From the NCBI GenBank assembly GCA_041177965.1, contig JBEGWF010000145.1:1-64000 (forward strand): DNA of 64,000 bases, written 5' to 3'. The DNA is from SXXZ01 sp041177965 (GTDB taxonomy: Bacteria > Verrucomicrobiota > Verrucomicrobiia > Limisphaerales > UBA9464). The position numbers were made by a program, and so were the translations under genes. Each line of letters opens with the position of its first letter. Position 1 is the stretch's first letter. The notes beneath the pieces were generated by a model. It made no database searches. It was not told where the DNA came from and was given only the letters and a program-made list of their open reading frames with translations. This document shows positions 8,647 through 18,129 of this stretch, in pieces.

Positions 8647-9942
8647 ATGCGATTCCTCTACAATCTGCTCTTCAACCTCGGGTTCGCCCTATCGGCACCC
8701 TGGTATTTCCTGAAGATGTACCGCCGCGGTTCATGGCAGGCGGGTTTCGGGGAACGGTTCGGGCTCTATGACGCGAAACTCAAGCAATCCCTGACCAACC
8801 GACAGGTGGTCTGGTTCCATGCCGTCAGCGTGGGCGAGGTCAACCTGTGCACCCAGCTGATCCGCGCCATGGAGCCGCTGCTGCCGCTGCACAAGATCGT
8901 CGTCTCGACCACCACATCGACCGGCATGGCCCTGCTTCGGGAACGCCTGCCGGCCCACATCACCAAGATCTACTACCCGATCGACCGCCGGAAGCACATC
9001 CAACGGGCCATCGGCCTGATCAATCCCGAGGTCGTGATCCTGGTGGAGGCCGAGATCTGGCCCAATTTCCTCTGGAGCCTCCAGCGTCGCAACATTCCCC
9101 ATTTCCTGGTCAATGCCCGGCTGTCGGAACGCTCCTTCCGGGGCTATCGCCGCTTCGGTTTCCTGTTCAGGGAACTCTTCGCCGGATTCGAGGGAGTCGG
9201 GGCGCAGAACGAGGCCGACGCGGAGCGGCTGCTTCGGCTCGGATGCCGCAGGGAGGCGGTCCAGGTGGTCGGCAGCCTCAAATTCGATGCCGCCAAACTC
9301 GACGACCCGAAACCCCTGGATGTCGTCGGCCTCCTGGGGCAACTGGGGGTCGGACCCGACACCGCGGTGCTGGTGGCCGGGAGCACCCACGATGGGGAGG
9401 AGCGCATCCTCGCCTCGATGTATCTCCGACTGAAGCCGCGGTTTCCGAGACTCTTCCTGATGATCGTGCCCCGGCACCACGAGCGCGGAGCCGCCGTCGG
9501 GAACGAACTGAGGTCTCTGGGCCTCCGGTTCGTCTTCCGCAAGGACCTGCGACCGACCACCCGCCATCCGGCGGGCGACCTCGACTGCCTGCTGGTCAAC
9601 ACCACGGGCGAACTCCGCCATTTCTATTCCAGGGCGGACATCGTGTTCGTGGGCAAGAGCCTCACCGCGGAGGGTGGGCAGAACCCGATCGAACCGGCCG
9701 CCTTGGGGAAGGCGGTGGTCTTCGGTCCCCACATGGAGAATTTCCCGGATATCGCACCGGCTTTCGTGAAGGCGGGCGCGGCCCTGCAGGTGCCGGATGA
9801 AACGGCGCTGGAAACGGCACTGATCCACCTGCTGGAGAACCCGGCCGAGCGTCAGACCCTCGGACGACGGGCCCAGGCCGTGGTCCGGGAGAATCAGGGC
9901 AGCATCGGACGCACGGTCTCCATGATCATGGAGGCCCTCTGA
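8647..9942 (+). CDS. waaA: 3-deoxy-D-manno-octulosonic acid (Kdo) transferase
   Basis: Adds Kdo to lipid A precursors at the inner membrane. The 431-residue protein begins with a hydrophobic anchor, followed by the GT-B fold. Diagnostic stretches are SVGEVN, VSTTTSTGMALLRERLP, EAEIWPNFLW, NARLSERSF, QNEADAERL, AGSTHDGEE, IVPRHHERG and the C-terminal VGKSLTAEGGQNPIEPA. Its presence implies a lipopolysaccharide-type outer membrane. No other lipid A gene is adjacent. Confidence 0.93.
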   Translation: MRFLYNLLFNLGFALSAPWYFLKMYRRGSWQAGFGERFGLYDAKLKQSLTNRQVVWFHAVSVGEVNLCTQLIRAMEPLLPLHKIVVSTTTSTGMALLRERLPAHITKIYYPIDRRKHIQRAIGLINPEVVILVEAEIWPNFLWSLQRRNIPHFLVNARLSERSFRGYRRFGFLFRELFAGFEGVGAQNEADAERLLRLGCRREAVQVVGSLKFDAAKLDDPKPLDVVGLLGQLGVGPDTAVLVAGSTHDGEERILASMYLRLKPRFPRLFLMIVPRHHERGAAVGNELRSLGLRFVFRKDLRPTTRHPAGDLDCLLVNTTGELRHFYSRADIVFVGKSLTAEGGQNPIEPAALGKAVVFGPHMENFPDIAPAFVKAGAALQVPDETALETALIHLLENPAERQTLGRRAQAVVRENQGSIGRTVSMIMEAL

Positions 9943-9993
9943 ACCCCTGACCGGAGCAGAGCAGTCCGGCTCACTCCAGCCCGACGGCAGGGC

Positions 9994-10320
9994 TCAGGGC
10001 AGGAACGAGCAGATGTATTCGCAGATCCCTGCGGAGACCTCGATGTCGAACCCGGACTTGGCCGGGACATCGAAATGGGATCCGGCGGAAACGGTCCGGT
10101 TCTCCTGGGTGCCATCCAATCGGATGACGCACTGTCCGGCCACGATCTCCATCCGCTCGGCCAGATCGGTACCGAAGTGGTACTTGCCGGGATAGATCAG
10201 CCCCAGGGTCTTCTTGGTGCCGTCGGAAAACCGGATCGTGTGTGACACCACCTTGCCGTCGAAATAGACGTTGGCCTTTGCGACTGCGGTGACGTTGCTG
10301 AATTCGCTCGGAATCGACAT
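9994..10320 (-). CDS. ppnP: PpnP-type pyrimidine/purine nucleoside phosphorylase
   Basis: A 108-residue single cupin barrel of the PpnP/YaiE (DUF1255) family, which phosphorolyses a broad range of nucleosides. Recognisable are KANVYFDGKVVSHTI, YPGKYHFGT, the MEIVAGQCVIRLDG strand pair and GSHFDVPAKSGFDIEV, aligned over the whole length of the family. The ATG at 10318-10320 gives the right start; the longer frame reaches into the divergent spacer. It is convergent with waaA on its left and divergent from cysT on its right. Confidence 0.88.
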   Translation of the reverse strand: MSIPSEFSNVTAVAKANVYFDGKVVSHTIRFSDGTKKTLGLIYPGKYHFGTDLAERMEIVAGQCVIRLDGTQENRTVSAGSHFDVPAKSGFDIEVSAGICEYICSFLP

Positions 10321-10480
10321 CCCGAGGAAACTGGACAAAGCCGACCTCCGCATCAATCGCCAAGTCGATCCGGTTTTTGGTGCGCCCATGGACCTGACAG
10401 CCATAATCCCTACAATCCCAGTTGTCTTTATGTGTTTACAGGTCTGCAGGGCTCCTCCTAGGCTCCTCCGAGTCGCGAAC

Positions 10481-11305
10481 ATGGGGCGCCAACGATCCAA
10501 AGGACTACCGGGATTCGGCCGGACGATGGGTTTCACCCTCGTCTACCTCGGACTGGTGGTGTTGATCCCGATCGGCGGATTGCTGATCCGCGTCAGTGCT
10601 CTGACATGGGCCGACTTCGCCCGAGTCGCCTTCAGCGATCGGGCTCTGGCCGCCTATCGGCTGACCTTCGGAGCCTCTCTCGTCGCCGCCTCCCTCAATG
10701 CATTCCTGGGCACCCTGTTGGCGTGGGTCCTCACGCGATACCGGTTTCCCGGCCGCCGTTTCCTCGACGCCTTGGTGGATTTCCCGTTCGCGCTTCCGAC
10801 CGCCGTTGCCGGGCTCACCTTGGCCAACCTGTTCTCCGCGAAAGGATGGCTTGGACGGCATCTGGTGCCCCTCGGCATCGAGTTGACCTACACGACCGCC
10901 GGCATCGTCCTCGCCCTGACCTTCGTCAGCCTGCCCTTCGTGGTGCGCACGCTCCAACCGGTGCTGGAGGAATTCGAGGTCGAACTGGAGGAGGCGGCCG
11001 CCACTCTGGGCGCGGACCGCTGGACGACCTTCCGACGGGTGGTCTTTCCGACCCTGCTGCCGGCTCTGATGACCGGCTTCGCCCTCGCCTTCGCCCGTGC
11101 GGTGGGCGAATACGGCTCGGTCATCTTCATCTCCACCAACAAGCCCTACGTCTCCGAGATCACCCCCCAGGTGATCATGGGGTGGTTGGACCAATTCGAG
11201 TACGCCAACGCCATGGCCGTCGCCACGGTCATGCTCACCGCGTCGTTCGCGATCCTCATCACCATCAACCTGCTCGAGCGGTGGGCGAGCCGATTCCAAC
11301 GCTGA
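10481..11305 (+). CDS. cysT: Sulfate/thiosulfate-type ABC transporter permease, CysT/CysU
   Basis: An inner-membrane permease of 274 residues with six predicted membrane spans. The coupling segment AAATLGADRWTTFRRVVFPTL contains the EAA loop contacting the ATPase, and ARAVGEYGSVIFISTNKP is characteristic of the CysT family. The ATG at 10481 starts just before the first span. It heads a three-gene run with cysW and cysA. No periplasmic sulfate-binding protein gene (sbp or cysP) is next to it; the upstream neighbour is ppnP on the other strand. Molybdate is less likely, given the paired CysT/CysW type permeases. Confidence 0.88.
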   Translation: MGRQRSKGLPGFGRTMGFTLVYLGLVVLIPIGGLLIRVSALTWADFARVAFSDRALAAYRLTFGASLVAASLNAFLGTLLAWVLTRYRFPGRRFLDALVDFPFALPTAVAGLTLANLFSAKGWLGRHLVPLGIELTYTTAGIVLALTFVSLPFVVRTLQPVLEEFEVELEEAAATLGADRWTTFRRVVFPTLLPALMTGFALAFARAVGEYGSVIFISTNKPYVSEITPQVIMGWLDQFEYANAMAVATVMLTASFAILITINLLERWASRFQR

Positions 11306-11307
11306 TC

Positions 11308-12216
11308 ATGGCCGTGGGCATTCCCAGGGGGCCGGGGTCGGCCGATGACGTGAAATCCCGTCGAGGCATCGAGGAACCGGCGATCATCCGGACGGTCCTG
11401 ATCGGCGCCGCCATGGGATTCATCGGGATCTTCCTCCTGCTACCGTTGGCGAACGTGTTCGCGCAAGCGTTGGCCAAGGGATGGTCGGCCTGTCTCGGGG
11501 CGCTGCAGCAACCCGACACCCGGTCGGCGGTGCGATTGACCCTGCTGGTGTCGGCCGTTTGCGTGCCGCTGAACCTCGTGTTCGGGGTGGTCGCCGCCTG
11601 GGCGGTGGCCAGGTTCCAGTTCCGGGGCAAGGCCCTCCTGATCACGCTGATCGACCTGCCCTTCTCGGTGTCCCCCGTGGTTTCCGGCCTGATCTACGTG
11701 ATGATGTTCGGGGCCCAGGGCTTCCTGGGACCGTGGCTCGAGTCCAAGGACATCCAGGTGATCTTCGCGGTGCCGGGCATCGTGCTCGTCACCCTCTTCG
11801 TGACCTTCCCGTTCGTGGCACGGGAACTGATCCCTTTGATGGAGGCCCAGGGCAGCGACGCCGAGCAGGCCGCCCTGACCCTGGGTGCGACGGGTTGGCA
11901 AACGTTCCGCCATGTCACCCTGCCCTCGGTCAAGTGGGGTCTCCTGTACGGGGTGATCCTCTGCAATGCCCGCGCCATGGGCGAATTCGGGGCCGTCTCG
12001 GTGGTGAGCGGCCACATCTCCGGCGTCACGGAGACCCTTCCGCTACGCATCGAGAAACTCCATCAGGAGTACCAGTCCGTGGCCGCCTTCAGCGCCGCCA
12101 GCCTCCTCGCGATCCTCGCTCTGGTCACCCTCGGCCTGAAGACCTGGCTCGAACGCCGCCAGTCCGCCGAACACGCCCCTGAACCGTCCGATTCCCCTTC
12201 CAGCCATGAGCATTGA
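11308..12216 (+). CDS. cysW: Sulfate/thiosulfate-type ABC transporter permease, CysW
   Basis: The second permease of the importer, 302 residues with six membrane spans. The EAA loop reads ALTLGATGWQTFRHVTLPSV, and NARAMGEFGAVSVVSGHISG followed by TLPLRIEKLHQEY is the CysW signature. The ATG at 11308 lies two bases after the cysT stop. The C-terminus overlaps the cysA start by 11 bases, consistent with one operon and coupled translation. Confidence 0.9.
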   Translation: MAVGIPRGPGSADDVKSRRGIEEPAIIRTVLIGAAMGFIGIFLLLPLANVFAQALAKGWSACLGALQQPDTRSAVRLTLLVSAVCVPLNLVFGVVAAWAVARFQFRGKALLITLIDLPFSVSPVVSGLIYVMMFGAQGFLGPWLESKDIQVIFAVPGIVLVTLFVTFPFVARELIPLMEAQGSDAEQAALTLGATGWQTFRHVTLPSVKWGLLYGVILCNARAMGEFGAVSVVSGHISGVTETLPLRIEKLHQEYQSVAAFSAASLLAILALVTLGLKTWLERRQSAEHAPEPSDSPSSHEH

Positions 12217-13306
12217 ACTGCGCCACGTTTCCAAGCGCTTCGGAGGTGTCACCGCCGTCGAGGACGTCTCGTTCAGCGTCGCCGATGGCGAACTCGTCGC
12301 CCTGCTCGGTCCCAGTGGTGGCGGCAAGACGACGGTGCTCCGGATGATCGCCGGCCTGGAGGTCCCATCCTCCGGCGACCTCCTCGTCCGCGGCCAACGC
12401 GTCAACGAGGTGCCGGTGCAGGAGCGGAACATCGGCTTCGTGTTCCAGAGCTACGCGCTCTTCAAGACGATGAGCGTCTTCGACAACATCGCCTTCGGGC
12501 TCAAGATCCGGAGGACCCCGAAGGCGGAGATCCGGGCCCGCGTGGAGGAGCTGCTGCGGCTCTTCGGGCTCGATGGGCTCGGACGCCGCCTGCCCCACCA
12601 GTTGTCGGGAGGCCAGCGCCAGCGGGTGGCCATCGCCCGCGCGCTGGCTCCGCGCCCCTCCGTGCTCCTGATGGATGAACCCTTCGGTGCGGTCGATGCC
12701 AAGATCCGGCAGGAACTCCGGGAATGGCTGGTCCGTCTGCACCGTGAACTGCATGTGACCACGATCTTCGTGACCCACGACCAGGAGGAGGCCATGGAGG
12801 TCAGCAACCGGATCGTCATCTTCAGTCGGGGCCGCCTCGAACAGATCGGAACCCCGCGCGAGGTCTATGAGCAACCCTGCAACGAGTTCGTGGCGAGGTT
12901 CATCGGGGTGCTCAACGTGCTGGAACCGACCGTCCGCAACGGGGCGGCGCGGCTCAACGAATTGTGCTTCCCCGCCCACGGGGTGCCGGAGGGACAGACC
13001 CTCCGGATAGGATTCCGCCCGTACGCGGTGCAGGTGTCCCGCGATCTCGACGAGTACCCACAGCGGGCCGTCATCCGGCAGGTCTACTTCCTCGGAGTGC
13101 AGCTGCGGCTCGAACTGGAGACTCCTTCCGGGCTGATTCTCCGAACACGGATCGCCAAGGACGATTTCCTCCGTCAGGGCCTCGAACAGGGCGCGCCGGT
13201 GAGTTTCCAGATCCGCGAATACCGGGTCCTGTCCACCGGTGCCCACAGACTGCCCCCCGAGGTCGCCACCGTGCATTCGGGCGCGAACTTCGCGGAAGGG
13301 ATCTGA
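12206..13306 (+). CDS. cysA: Sulfate/thiosulfate ABC transporter ATP-binding protein
   Basis: The cytoplasmic ATPase of the importer, 366 residues. Walker A is GPSGGGKTT with K41, the Q-loop is FVFQSYALF, the ABC signature is LSGGQRQRVAIARAL at 133-147, and Walker B is LLMDEPFGAVDA. After the nucleotide-binding domain comes a TOBE-like C-terminal region (about 235-366), as in CysA and MalK-type subunits. Its start lies inside the end of cysW. Confidence 0.92.
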   Translation: MSIELRHVSKRFGGVTAVEDVSFSVADGELVALLGPSGGGKTTVLRMIAGLEVPSSGDLLVRGQRVNEVPVQERNIGFVFQSYALFKTMSVFDNIAFGLKIRRTPKAEIRARVEELLRLFGLDGLGRRLPHQLSGGQRQRVAIARALAPRPSVLLMDEPFGAVDAKIRQELREWLVRLHRELHVTTIFVTHDQEEAMEVSNRIVIFSRGRLEQIGTPREVYEQPCNEFVARFIGVLNVLEPTVRNGAARLNELCFPAHGVPEGQTLRIGFRPYAVQVSRDLDEYPQRAVIRQVYFLGVQLRLELETPSGLILRTRIAKDDFLRQGLEQGAPVSFQIREYRVLSTGAHRLPPEVATVHSGANFAEGI

Positions 13307-13385
13307 CCTCCCGCCCCCACCCCGCCGCGGAGTTGACCGCACCCGGGGTTGAGTCCGGCCCTGAAAACGTGTTGGCTCGTGGCCC

Positions 13386-14246
13386 ATGAAGCTCGGACGA
13401 TTCTTCTCCGCCTCCCATCCCTTTCCACGCGTAGGCCTCGCCATCGATGACACCGAGGTGATCGATCTATCCGGAGCGGGAGTCGCGTCGATCACCCGAC
13501 TCCTCGAGGAACCCGATCTGGTGGGCAACCTGAAGCGATGGGCGCAGGGCAGGCTGCGGAGGATCCCTGTTTCGGACATCTGCCTCGCCGCACCGGTCGA
13601 GGACCAGGAGGTGTGGGCGGCGGGAGTGACCTATCTGCGGAGCAAGGCCGCCCGCATGGAGGAATCCGACTTCAGCGCCACAGCCTACGATCGGGTGTAC
13701 GACGCGGCCCGCCCGGAGATCTTCTTCAAGTCCCAGGGGACCAAGGCGGTGGGCCCCGGAGCACCGGTCGGCATCCGCTCCGACGCCCGGTGGAGCGTTC
13801 CCGAGCCCGAACTGGTCCTGGTGTTCAACCGGCGGGGCGAGCGGGTGGGCTTCACCATCGGCAACGACATGAGTTCCCGCGACATCGAGGGCGAGAACCT
13901 GCTCTACCTGCCGCAGGCCAAGACCTATCGCGCGTCGTGCGCCGTTGGCCCGTGGATCAGGGTTGGAGTCGACGAGGCCGAGGCCCGGTCCTGGGCGATC
14001 CGACTGGAGATCCACCGGGCCGGGGCCACGGTTTTCCAAGGCGCCACCCAGGTCTCGCAGATCAAGCGGTCCTTCGACGAGTTGGCCGGCTGGCTGCATC
14101 GTTGCCAGCAGTTCCCCCACGGCAGCATGCTGTTGACCGGCACCGGCATCGTGCCTCCGAACGAATTCACCCTGGCCGCGGGCGACCGGGTGATCATCGA
14201 GATCGACGGCATCGGCAGGCTGGAGAATCCGGTCATCGAGGTCTGA
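13386..14246 (+). CDS. Fumarylacetoacetate hydrolase (FAH)-family protein
   Basis: A 286-residue enzyme of the FAH superfamily, which acts on acylpyruvates and sugar-acid intermediates with a bound divalent metal. The core reads VPEPELVLVFN, GFTIGNDMSSRDIEGEN, LYLPQAKTY and SCAVGPWI, which resembles the AraD1-like (2-keto-3-deoxy sugar acid) branch more than true fumarylacetoacetase. The acidic metal ligands are in the PEPEL and NDMSSRD segments. No sugar-acid pathway partner is adjacent, so the substrate is open. It is convergent with the aminotransferase on its right. Confidence 0.82.
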   Translation: MKLGRFFSASHPFPRVGLAIDDTEVIDLSGAGVASITRLLEEPDLVGNLKRWAQGRLRRIPVSDICLAAPVEDQEVWAAGVTYLRSKAARMEESDFSATAYDRVYDAARPEIFFKSQGTKAVGPGAPVGIRSDARWSVPEPELVLVFNRRGERVGFTIGNDMSSRDIEGENLLYLPQAKTYRASCAVGPWIRVGVDEAEARSWAIRLEIHRAGATVFQGATQVSQIKRSFDELAGWLHRCQQFPHGSMLLTGTGIVPPNEFTLAAGDRVIIEIDGIGRLENPVIEV

Positions 14247-14309
14247 GGTCCGGACCGGTGACCGGTTCTTCGGGCGATGATCAGGAACCGGCTCCGACGC
14301 CGTCCGCGC

Positions 14310-15467
14310 TCAGATCAGGTCGAGGCAGCGACGGAGTTCTTCGTCGGTGTTGTAGAAGTGCGGGGAGATCCGGACCACCGCCTGCCCCCCGGGCAGAGTG
14401 CGGCAAGAGGTGGAGATCCCGGCGGACTTCAGCTTCTGGTGGAGGGCGCGCATGTCGGTTCCCTCCCGATGGAAACTCGTGATGCCGCCGGCATTGTCGG
14501 CATGGGCCTCGCCCTGGAGCACGGTGAAGCCCTTGGCCACCAGTTCGGGCACCAACCACAGCCGCTTGCGCGCCAACTCGGCCGCGATGGCATCGACTCC
14601 GACCTCCTCGATCAATTCGAGGGAGGCCTTCAAGCCGTGGAGACCCAGGAAATTGTGGGACCCCGCCTCGTAGCGTCGGGCACCCTCATGGAACACGAGG
14701 TCGTCCTGGGTCAGGAAATCCGGGCACTGCAGGTTGTGCCAGCCGTGCACCACCGGACGGATCTGCGGGCGGACCTCCTTGCGGACATACAGGATGCCGG
14801 CCGCGCAGGGACCGAGCAGCCACTTGTGCGCATCGGCCGCCAGGATGTCCACCTGGGCCACGGAGGTCGGGAAGGCCCCCAAGGTCTGGATCGCATCCAG
14901 GCAGAAGAGGATCCCCTTGGCCCGGAGCATCCGCCCGATGGCGTCGACGTTGATCCGCCAGCCCGTCAGGTAATGGGCGCTGGCGAGGGCCACCAGACGG
15001 GTGTCCTCGTCGACCTGACCCTGGACATCCACCAGGCGCACCTTGCCCAGCTCGCGGATGTTCATCAGGCGCACCTCGACCCCGCGATCGGCCAGCGCCA
15101 TCCACGGATAAACGTTGGATGGATAGCAGTCGTGGTAGACCAGCACGTTCTGCCCGCGCCTGATCTGCAGGCCGGCCGCCACCTGGCTGAGGGCCAGTGA
15201 GGTGGGCCCCACCAGGGAGACCTCGTCGTGGTCGGCCCCGATCAATCCGGCGGCCAGTCGTCTCACCCGGCCCACCACGCCCGGGGTCAGGGCCTCCTCC
15301 TGGTCGTCGCCCGTGCAGGCCTCGGCGTGGGCCTGCACCGCCTCGGCCACGCGGCGCGGCAACGGACACACTCCGGCATGGGCCAGGAACGCCTGCCGGG
15401 CCGCCACGGGAAACTCCCGGGTGCGCAGCGTTTCGTCGGCGAGGAGGTCGGGGATGGTGAGGGACAT
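14310..15467 (-). CDS. Class V aminotransferase (NifS-like fold), function unknown
   Basis: A PLP-dependent protein of 385 residues. The cofactor Lys is K215 in DILAADAHKWLLGP, with the ring-stacking and pyridine-binding residues in FCLDAIQTLG around 188-197. FLAHAGVCPLPRRV at the N-terminus and HNFLGLHGLKASLELI in the C-terminal half fit the isopenicillin-epimerase/selenocysteine-lyase-like branch. The Cys loop of true cysteine desulfurases is not evident. It starts four bases after the upstream TerC gene, so the two are probably one transcript. Confidence 0.85.
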   Translation of the reverse strand: MSLTIPDLLADETLRTREFPVAARQAFLAHAGVCPLPRRVAEAVQAHAEACTGDDQEEALTPGVVGRVRRLAAGLIGADHDEVSLVGPTSLALSQVAAGLQIRRGQNVLVYHDCYPSNVYPWMALADRGVEVRLMNIRELGKVRLVDVQGQVDEDTRLVALASAHYLTGWRINVDAIGRMLRAKGILFCLDAIQTLGAFPTSVAQVDILAADAHKWLLGPCAAGILYVRKEVRPQIRPVVHGWHNLQCPDFLTQDDLVFHEGARRYEAGSHNFLGLHGLKASLELIEEVGVDAIAAELARKRLWLVPELVAKGFTVLQGEAHADNAGGITSFHREGTDMRALHQKLKSAGISTSCRTLPGGQAVVRISPHFYNTDEELRRCLDLI

Positions 15468-15471
15468 CGGT

Positions 15472-16200
15472 TCAGTGCGCCCGGGCGCGGACGCGGATGT
15501 TGATGACCTCGACGGCGACCGAGAAAGCCATCGCGAAGTAGATGTAACCCTTGCTGATGTGCTGCTGGAAACCCTCGGCCAACAGCATCGTGCCGATCAG
15601 GATGAGGAAGGCCAGGGCCAGCACCTTGATCGTGGGGTACTTCTCGACGAAGGCCCCGATCTGGTTCACGAACACCAGCATCACGATCATGGCCAGGATG
15701 ACGGCCGCGATCATGACCGGGATCTGGTTGGACATGCCCACTGCGGTGATCACCGAGTCCAGTGAGAACACGATGTCGAGCAACAGGATCTGCAGGATGA
15801 CCGACGCGAAGCCCGGGGCCTTCACGTCACGGCCCGACTCGTCATGACCCTCCACCTTCTCATGGATCTCCTTGGTGCTCTTCCATATCAGGAAGAGGCC
15901 ACCGATGGCCAGCACCAGGTCCTTGCCGGTGTTGGGCAACGGTAGACCCAGAAGGGACACCTCCCAGAGCCGGCGACTCAGGCCCATCACCCAACTGAGG
16001 GAGCACAGCAGCAGGATACGGGTGATCAGCGCGAGCGAGAGTCCCATCTTGCGGGCCCGTTCCCGCTGCTCCGGCGGCAGCTTGCCCGAGAGGATCGAGA
16101 TGAAGATCAGGTTGTCGATCCCCAGGACGATCTCCAGCAACGACAGCGTCGCCAGACCGATCCAAGCCTGGGGCGACTGTATCCATTCCATCCAATTCAT
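15472..16200 (-). CDS. TerC-family integral membrane protein
   Basis: A 242-residue inner-membrane protein with about seven spans. The family-defining acidic segments are LEIVLGIDNLIFISIL near the N-terminus and DIVFSLDSVITAVGMSNQIP in the middle, which place Asp residues inside the membrane. TerC proteins are linked to metal efflux (Mn) and to tellurite resistance; here only the family can be stated. The ATG at 16198-16200 was preferred to longer reading because it begins right before the first span. Confidence 0.9.
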   Translation of the reverse strand: MNWMEWIQSPQAWIGLATLSLLEIVLGIDNLIFISILSGKLPPEQRERARKMGLSLALITRILLLCSLSWVMGLSRRLWEVSLLGLPLPNTGKDLVLAIGGLFLIWKSTKEIHEKVEGHDESGRDVKAPGFASVILQILLLDIVFSLDSVITAVGMSNQIPVMIAAVILAMIVMLVFVNQIGAFVEKYPTIKVLALAFLILIGTMLLAEGFQQHISKGYIYFAMAFSVAVEVINIRVRARAH

Positions 16201-16273
16201 CCGGCGGAGGGTGCCCCAAGTCCCCCTGCAGGGCGAGTGGTGAAAGCGCTCCGCGTTTCCAATCGGCGGGAGT

Positions 16274-16966
16274 TCAACCGGCGTTCTGCCCACCCATCCA
16301 GCGGACGGCGTAGCGCACCAGATCGCTCATGTGGGCCAACCGGAGCTTCCTCTTCAGGTTGGCCCGGTGCACGTCCACGGTCTTGAGGCTGATGCCCATC
16401 TCGGCGGCGATCTCGCGAGGGGCGATGCCCTGCCCGATCCTCTGGAACACCTCGAACTCGCGGTCGCTGAGCCCCGCGATGGGGGAGGTCCGGGAACGGG
16501 CACGCGCTCCGCTCAGCGAATCGAGCAGCACCGCGGCCATGCGCGGACTCACCGAGACCCTGCCGGAGAGCACCTCCCGGATCGCCGCCAGCAACCGTTC
16601 CCCGCCGGCCTCCTTCATGAGGTATCCGCGCGCGCCCGCCCGCAGCACCCGCTCCGCGTAAACCATCTCGTCGTGCATCGAGAGCACCAGGATCGGCAGG
16701 CCGGGACTCTGGGCAAGAAGGTCCTTGATCAGCTCAACCCCGGAACGACCGGGCAGCGTGAGGTCGGTCACCACCAGGTCGGGGCGGAGAGCGGTCACCG
16801 ACTGGACCGCCGAGGGGGCGTCGGACGCCTCACCCGCCACTTCCAGATCGGATTGTGATCGAATGAGCGAGACGAGACCCGCCCGCATCATGGGATGATC
16901 GTCCACCAGGAACACCCGGCGGCGGACCTGGGATCCTCTGGCGGTGGAGGAGCGCGGTTTCTTCAT
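16274..16966 (-). CDS. NarL/FixJ-type response regulator
   Basis: A DNA-binding response regulator of 230 residues. The receiver domain has VFLVDDHPMMRAG with the acidic pair, phospho-acceptor D68 in LVVTDLTLPG, and the Lys near YLMKEA. After a short linker, residues about 168-225 form a LuxR-type helix-turn-helix (LSDREFEVFQRIGQG, PREIAAEMGISLKTVDVHRANLKRKL). Its ATG overlaps the kinase stop by four bases, so the two form a coupled two-component pair. The target genes are unknown. Confidence 0.92.
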   Translation of the reverse strand: MKKPRSSTARGSQVRRRVFLVDDHPMMRAGLVSLIRSQSDLEVAGEASDAPSAVQSVTALRPDLVVTDLTLPGRSGVELIKDLLAQSPGLPILVLSMHDEMVYAERVLRAGARGYLMKEAGGERLLAAIREVLSGRVSVSPRMAAVLLDSLSGARARSRTSPIAGLSDREFEVFQRIGQGIAPREIAAEMGISLKTVDVHRANLKRKLRLAHMSDLVRYAVRWMGGQNAG

Positions 16967-18084
16967 TTCGAGGCCGGTGCGGAACAGGTGACCCGGGTTC
17001 CCTTCCCGGGCGAGGAACGCACCTGCAGATCGCCACCGAAAAGACCCGCCCGGTAGCGCATGACCCGGAGGCCCAGACCGGCATCGGATCGGGCGGGGAG
17101 ATTGAAGCCGCCTCCGTCGTCGGAAACCTCCAGGACGACACGACCACGGGCCTGGGAAAGGGAGATGATGATCCTGCCGGGGCGGCCGTGCTTGAGCGCG
17201 TTCGCCACCGCCTCCTGGGCGATGCGATACAGGTGGCTCGCCGTGGACGGTTCGGGCGGGTTGGTGATCCGCGAACCGACGAACCGGCATTCTACCCGGG
17301 TGAGGGCGAGCGTGCTCTCGGCCAGTTCCAGGAGCGCATGCATCAGTCCGCCCGCCTCGAGCGACACCGGAGACAGCCCGTGGGACAACTGGCGCGTCTG
17401 GGACACGGCTTCCCGCAGTTGCTGGGCGAGATGTCGAAGGGTGGCTCCGGCCTGCGGCGACAGCCGCGAGACGGTCTCGATCAGCCCCTGCGCCCCGAGC
17501 TCGAGCGCGGTGAGCCGCTGCCCGAGGTTGTCATGCAGATCGCGCCCGATCCTGCGTCTCTCCCGCTCGCCCGTCTCGAGGATCTCGCGCTCCAACCGCC
17601 TGCGCCAGGACACGTCGGTGCGGATGGAGACGTGCTGCACCGGCCGGCCATCGTCACCGAGGAAAGGCACGATGGTCGTCTCCACCCAGTACAGGGAGCC
17701 GTCCTTGGCCCGATTGGCGATCTCGCCGCGCCAGATCCGTCCCCGCGAGATGGTCCTCCAAAGGTCGACGAAGAAGCCGCGGGGATGCTGGCCCGAATTG
17801 AGGATCCGGTGGTTCTGTCCGAGGAGCTCGGTCCGGGAATAGCCGGAGATCTGGCAGAACTTGTCGTTGGCATAGGTGATCGTCCCCGCGGCGTCCGTGA
17901 TGGCGACGATGGAATGCTCGTCTAGGGCCGCCTTCACGTCGCGCAACTCCCGGCGGGTGGCGCTCATCTCCGGTTCCGGGTCGTCGACGGGGCGTCTTGT
18001 CGGAGGGCGCTCCGACGGGGCATCCGCCGGGGAACGACGCCGCGCCCGGGACTGGGATGGGGTTCTCGCCTTTCCGGAAGCCAC
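16963..18084 (-). CDS. PAS-domain sensor histidine kinase (HisKA_3 type)
   Basis: A soluble-looking kinase of up to 373 residues. Residues about 55-160 form one PAS domain (IVAITDAAGTITYANDKFCQISGY, then NRAKDGSLYWVETTIVPF). The dimerisation/phospho-acceptor helix has H184 in RRIGRDLHDNLGQRL. An ATPase domain follows, with YRIAQEAVANALKHG and DDGGGF. No membrane span or signal peptide is visible, so the signal is probably internal. The GTG start at 18084 includes a Ser/Arg/Pro-rich 40-residue lead; an ATG at 17967 is a plausible alternative. It is translationally coupled to the regulator at 16274. Confidence 0.9.
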   Translation of the reverse strand: MASGKARTPSQSRARRRSPADAPSERPPTRRPVDDPEPEMSATRRELRDVKAALDEHSIVAITDAAGTITYANDKFCQISGYSRTELLGQNHRILNSGQHPRGFFVDLWRTISRGRIWRGEIANRAKDGSLYWVETTIVPFLGDDGRPVQHVSIRTDVSWRRRLEREILETGERERRRIGRDLHDNLGQRLTALELGAQGLIETVSRLSPQAGATLRHLAQQLREAVSQTRQLSHGLSPVSLEAGGLMHALLELAESTLALTRVECRFVGSRITNPPEPSTASHLYRIAQEAVANALKHGRPGRIIISLSQARGRVVLEVSDDGGGFNLPARSDAGLGLRVMRYRAGLFGGDLQVRSSPGKGTRVTCSAPASK

Positions 18085-18129
18085 ACTCCAAGGATGCCAG
18101 AAGCCCGCGACCCGTGCGACTGAATCCGA

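Noticed and set aside
10321..10480. Divergent spacer between ppnP and cysT, checked for a riboswitch or clear promoter
   Set aside because: There is a short AT-richer part and a repeated CTCCTCC motif, but no recognisable riboswitch core or well-spaced -35/-10 pair.
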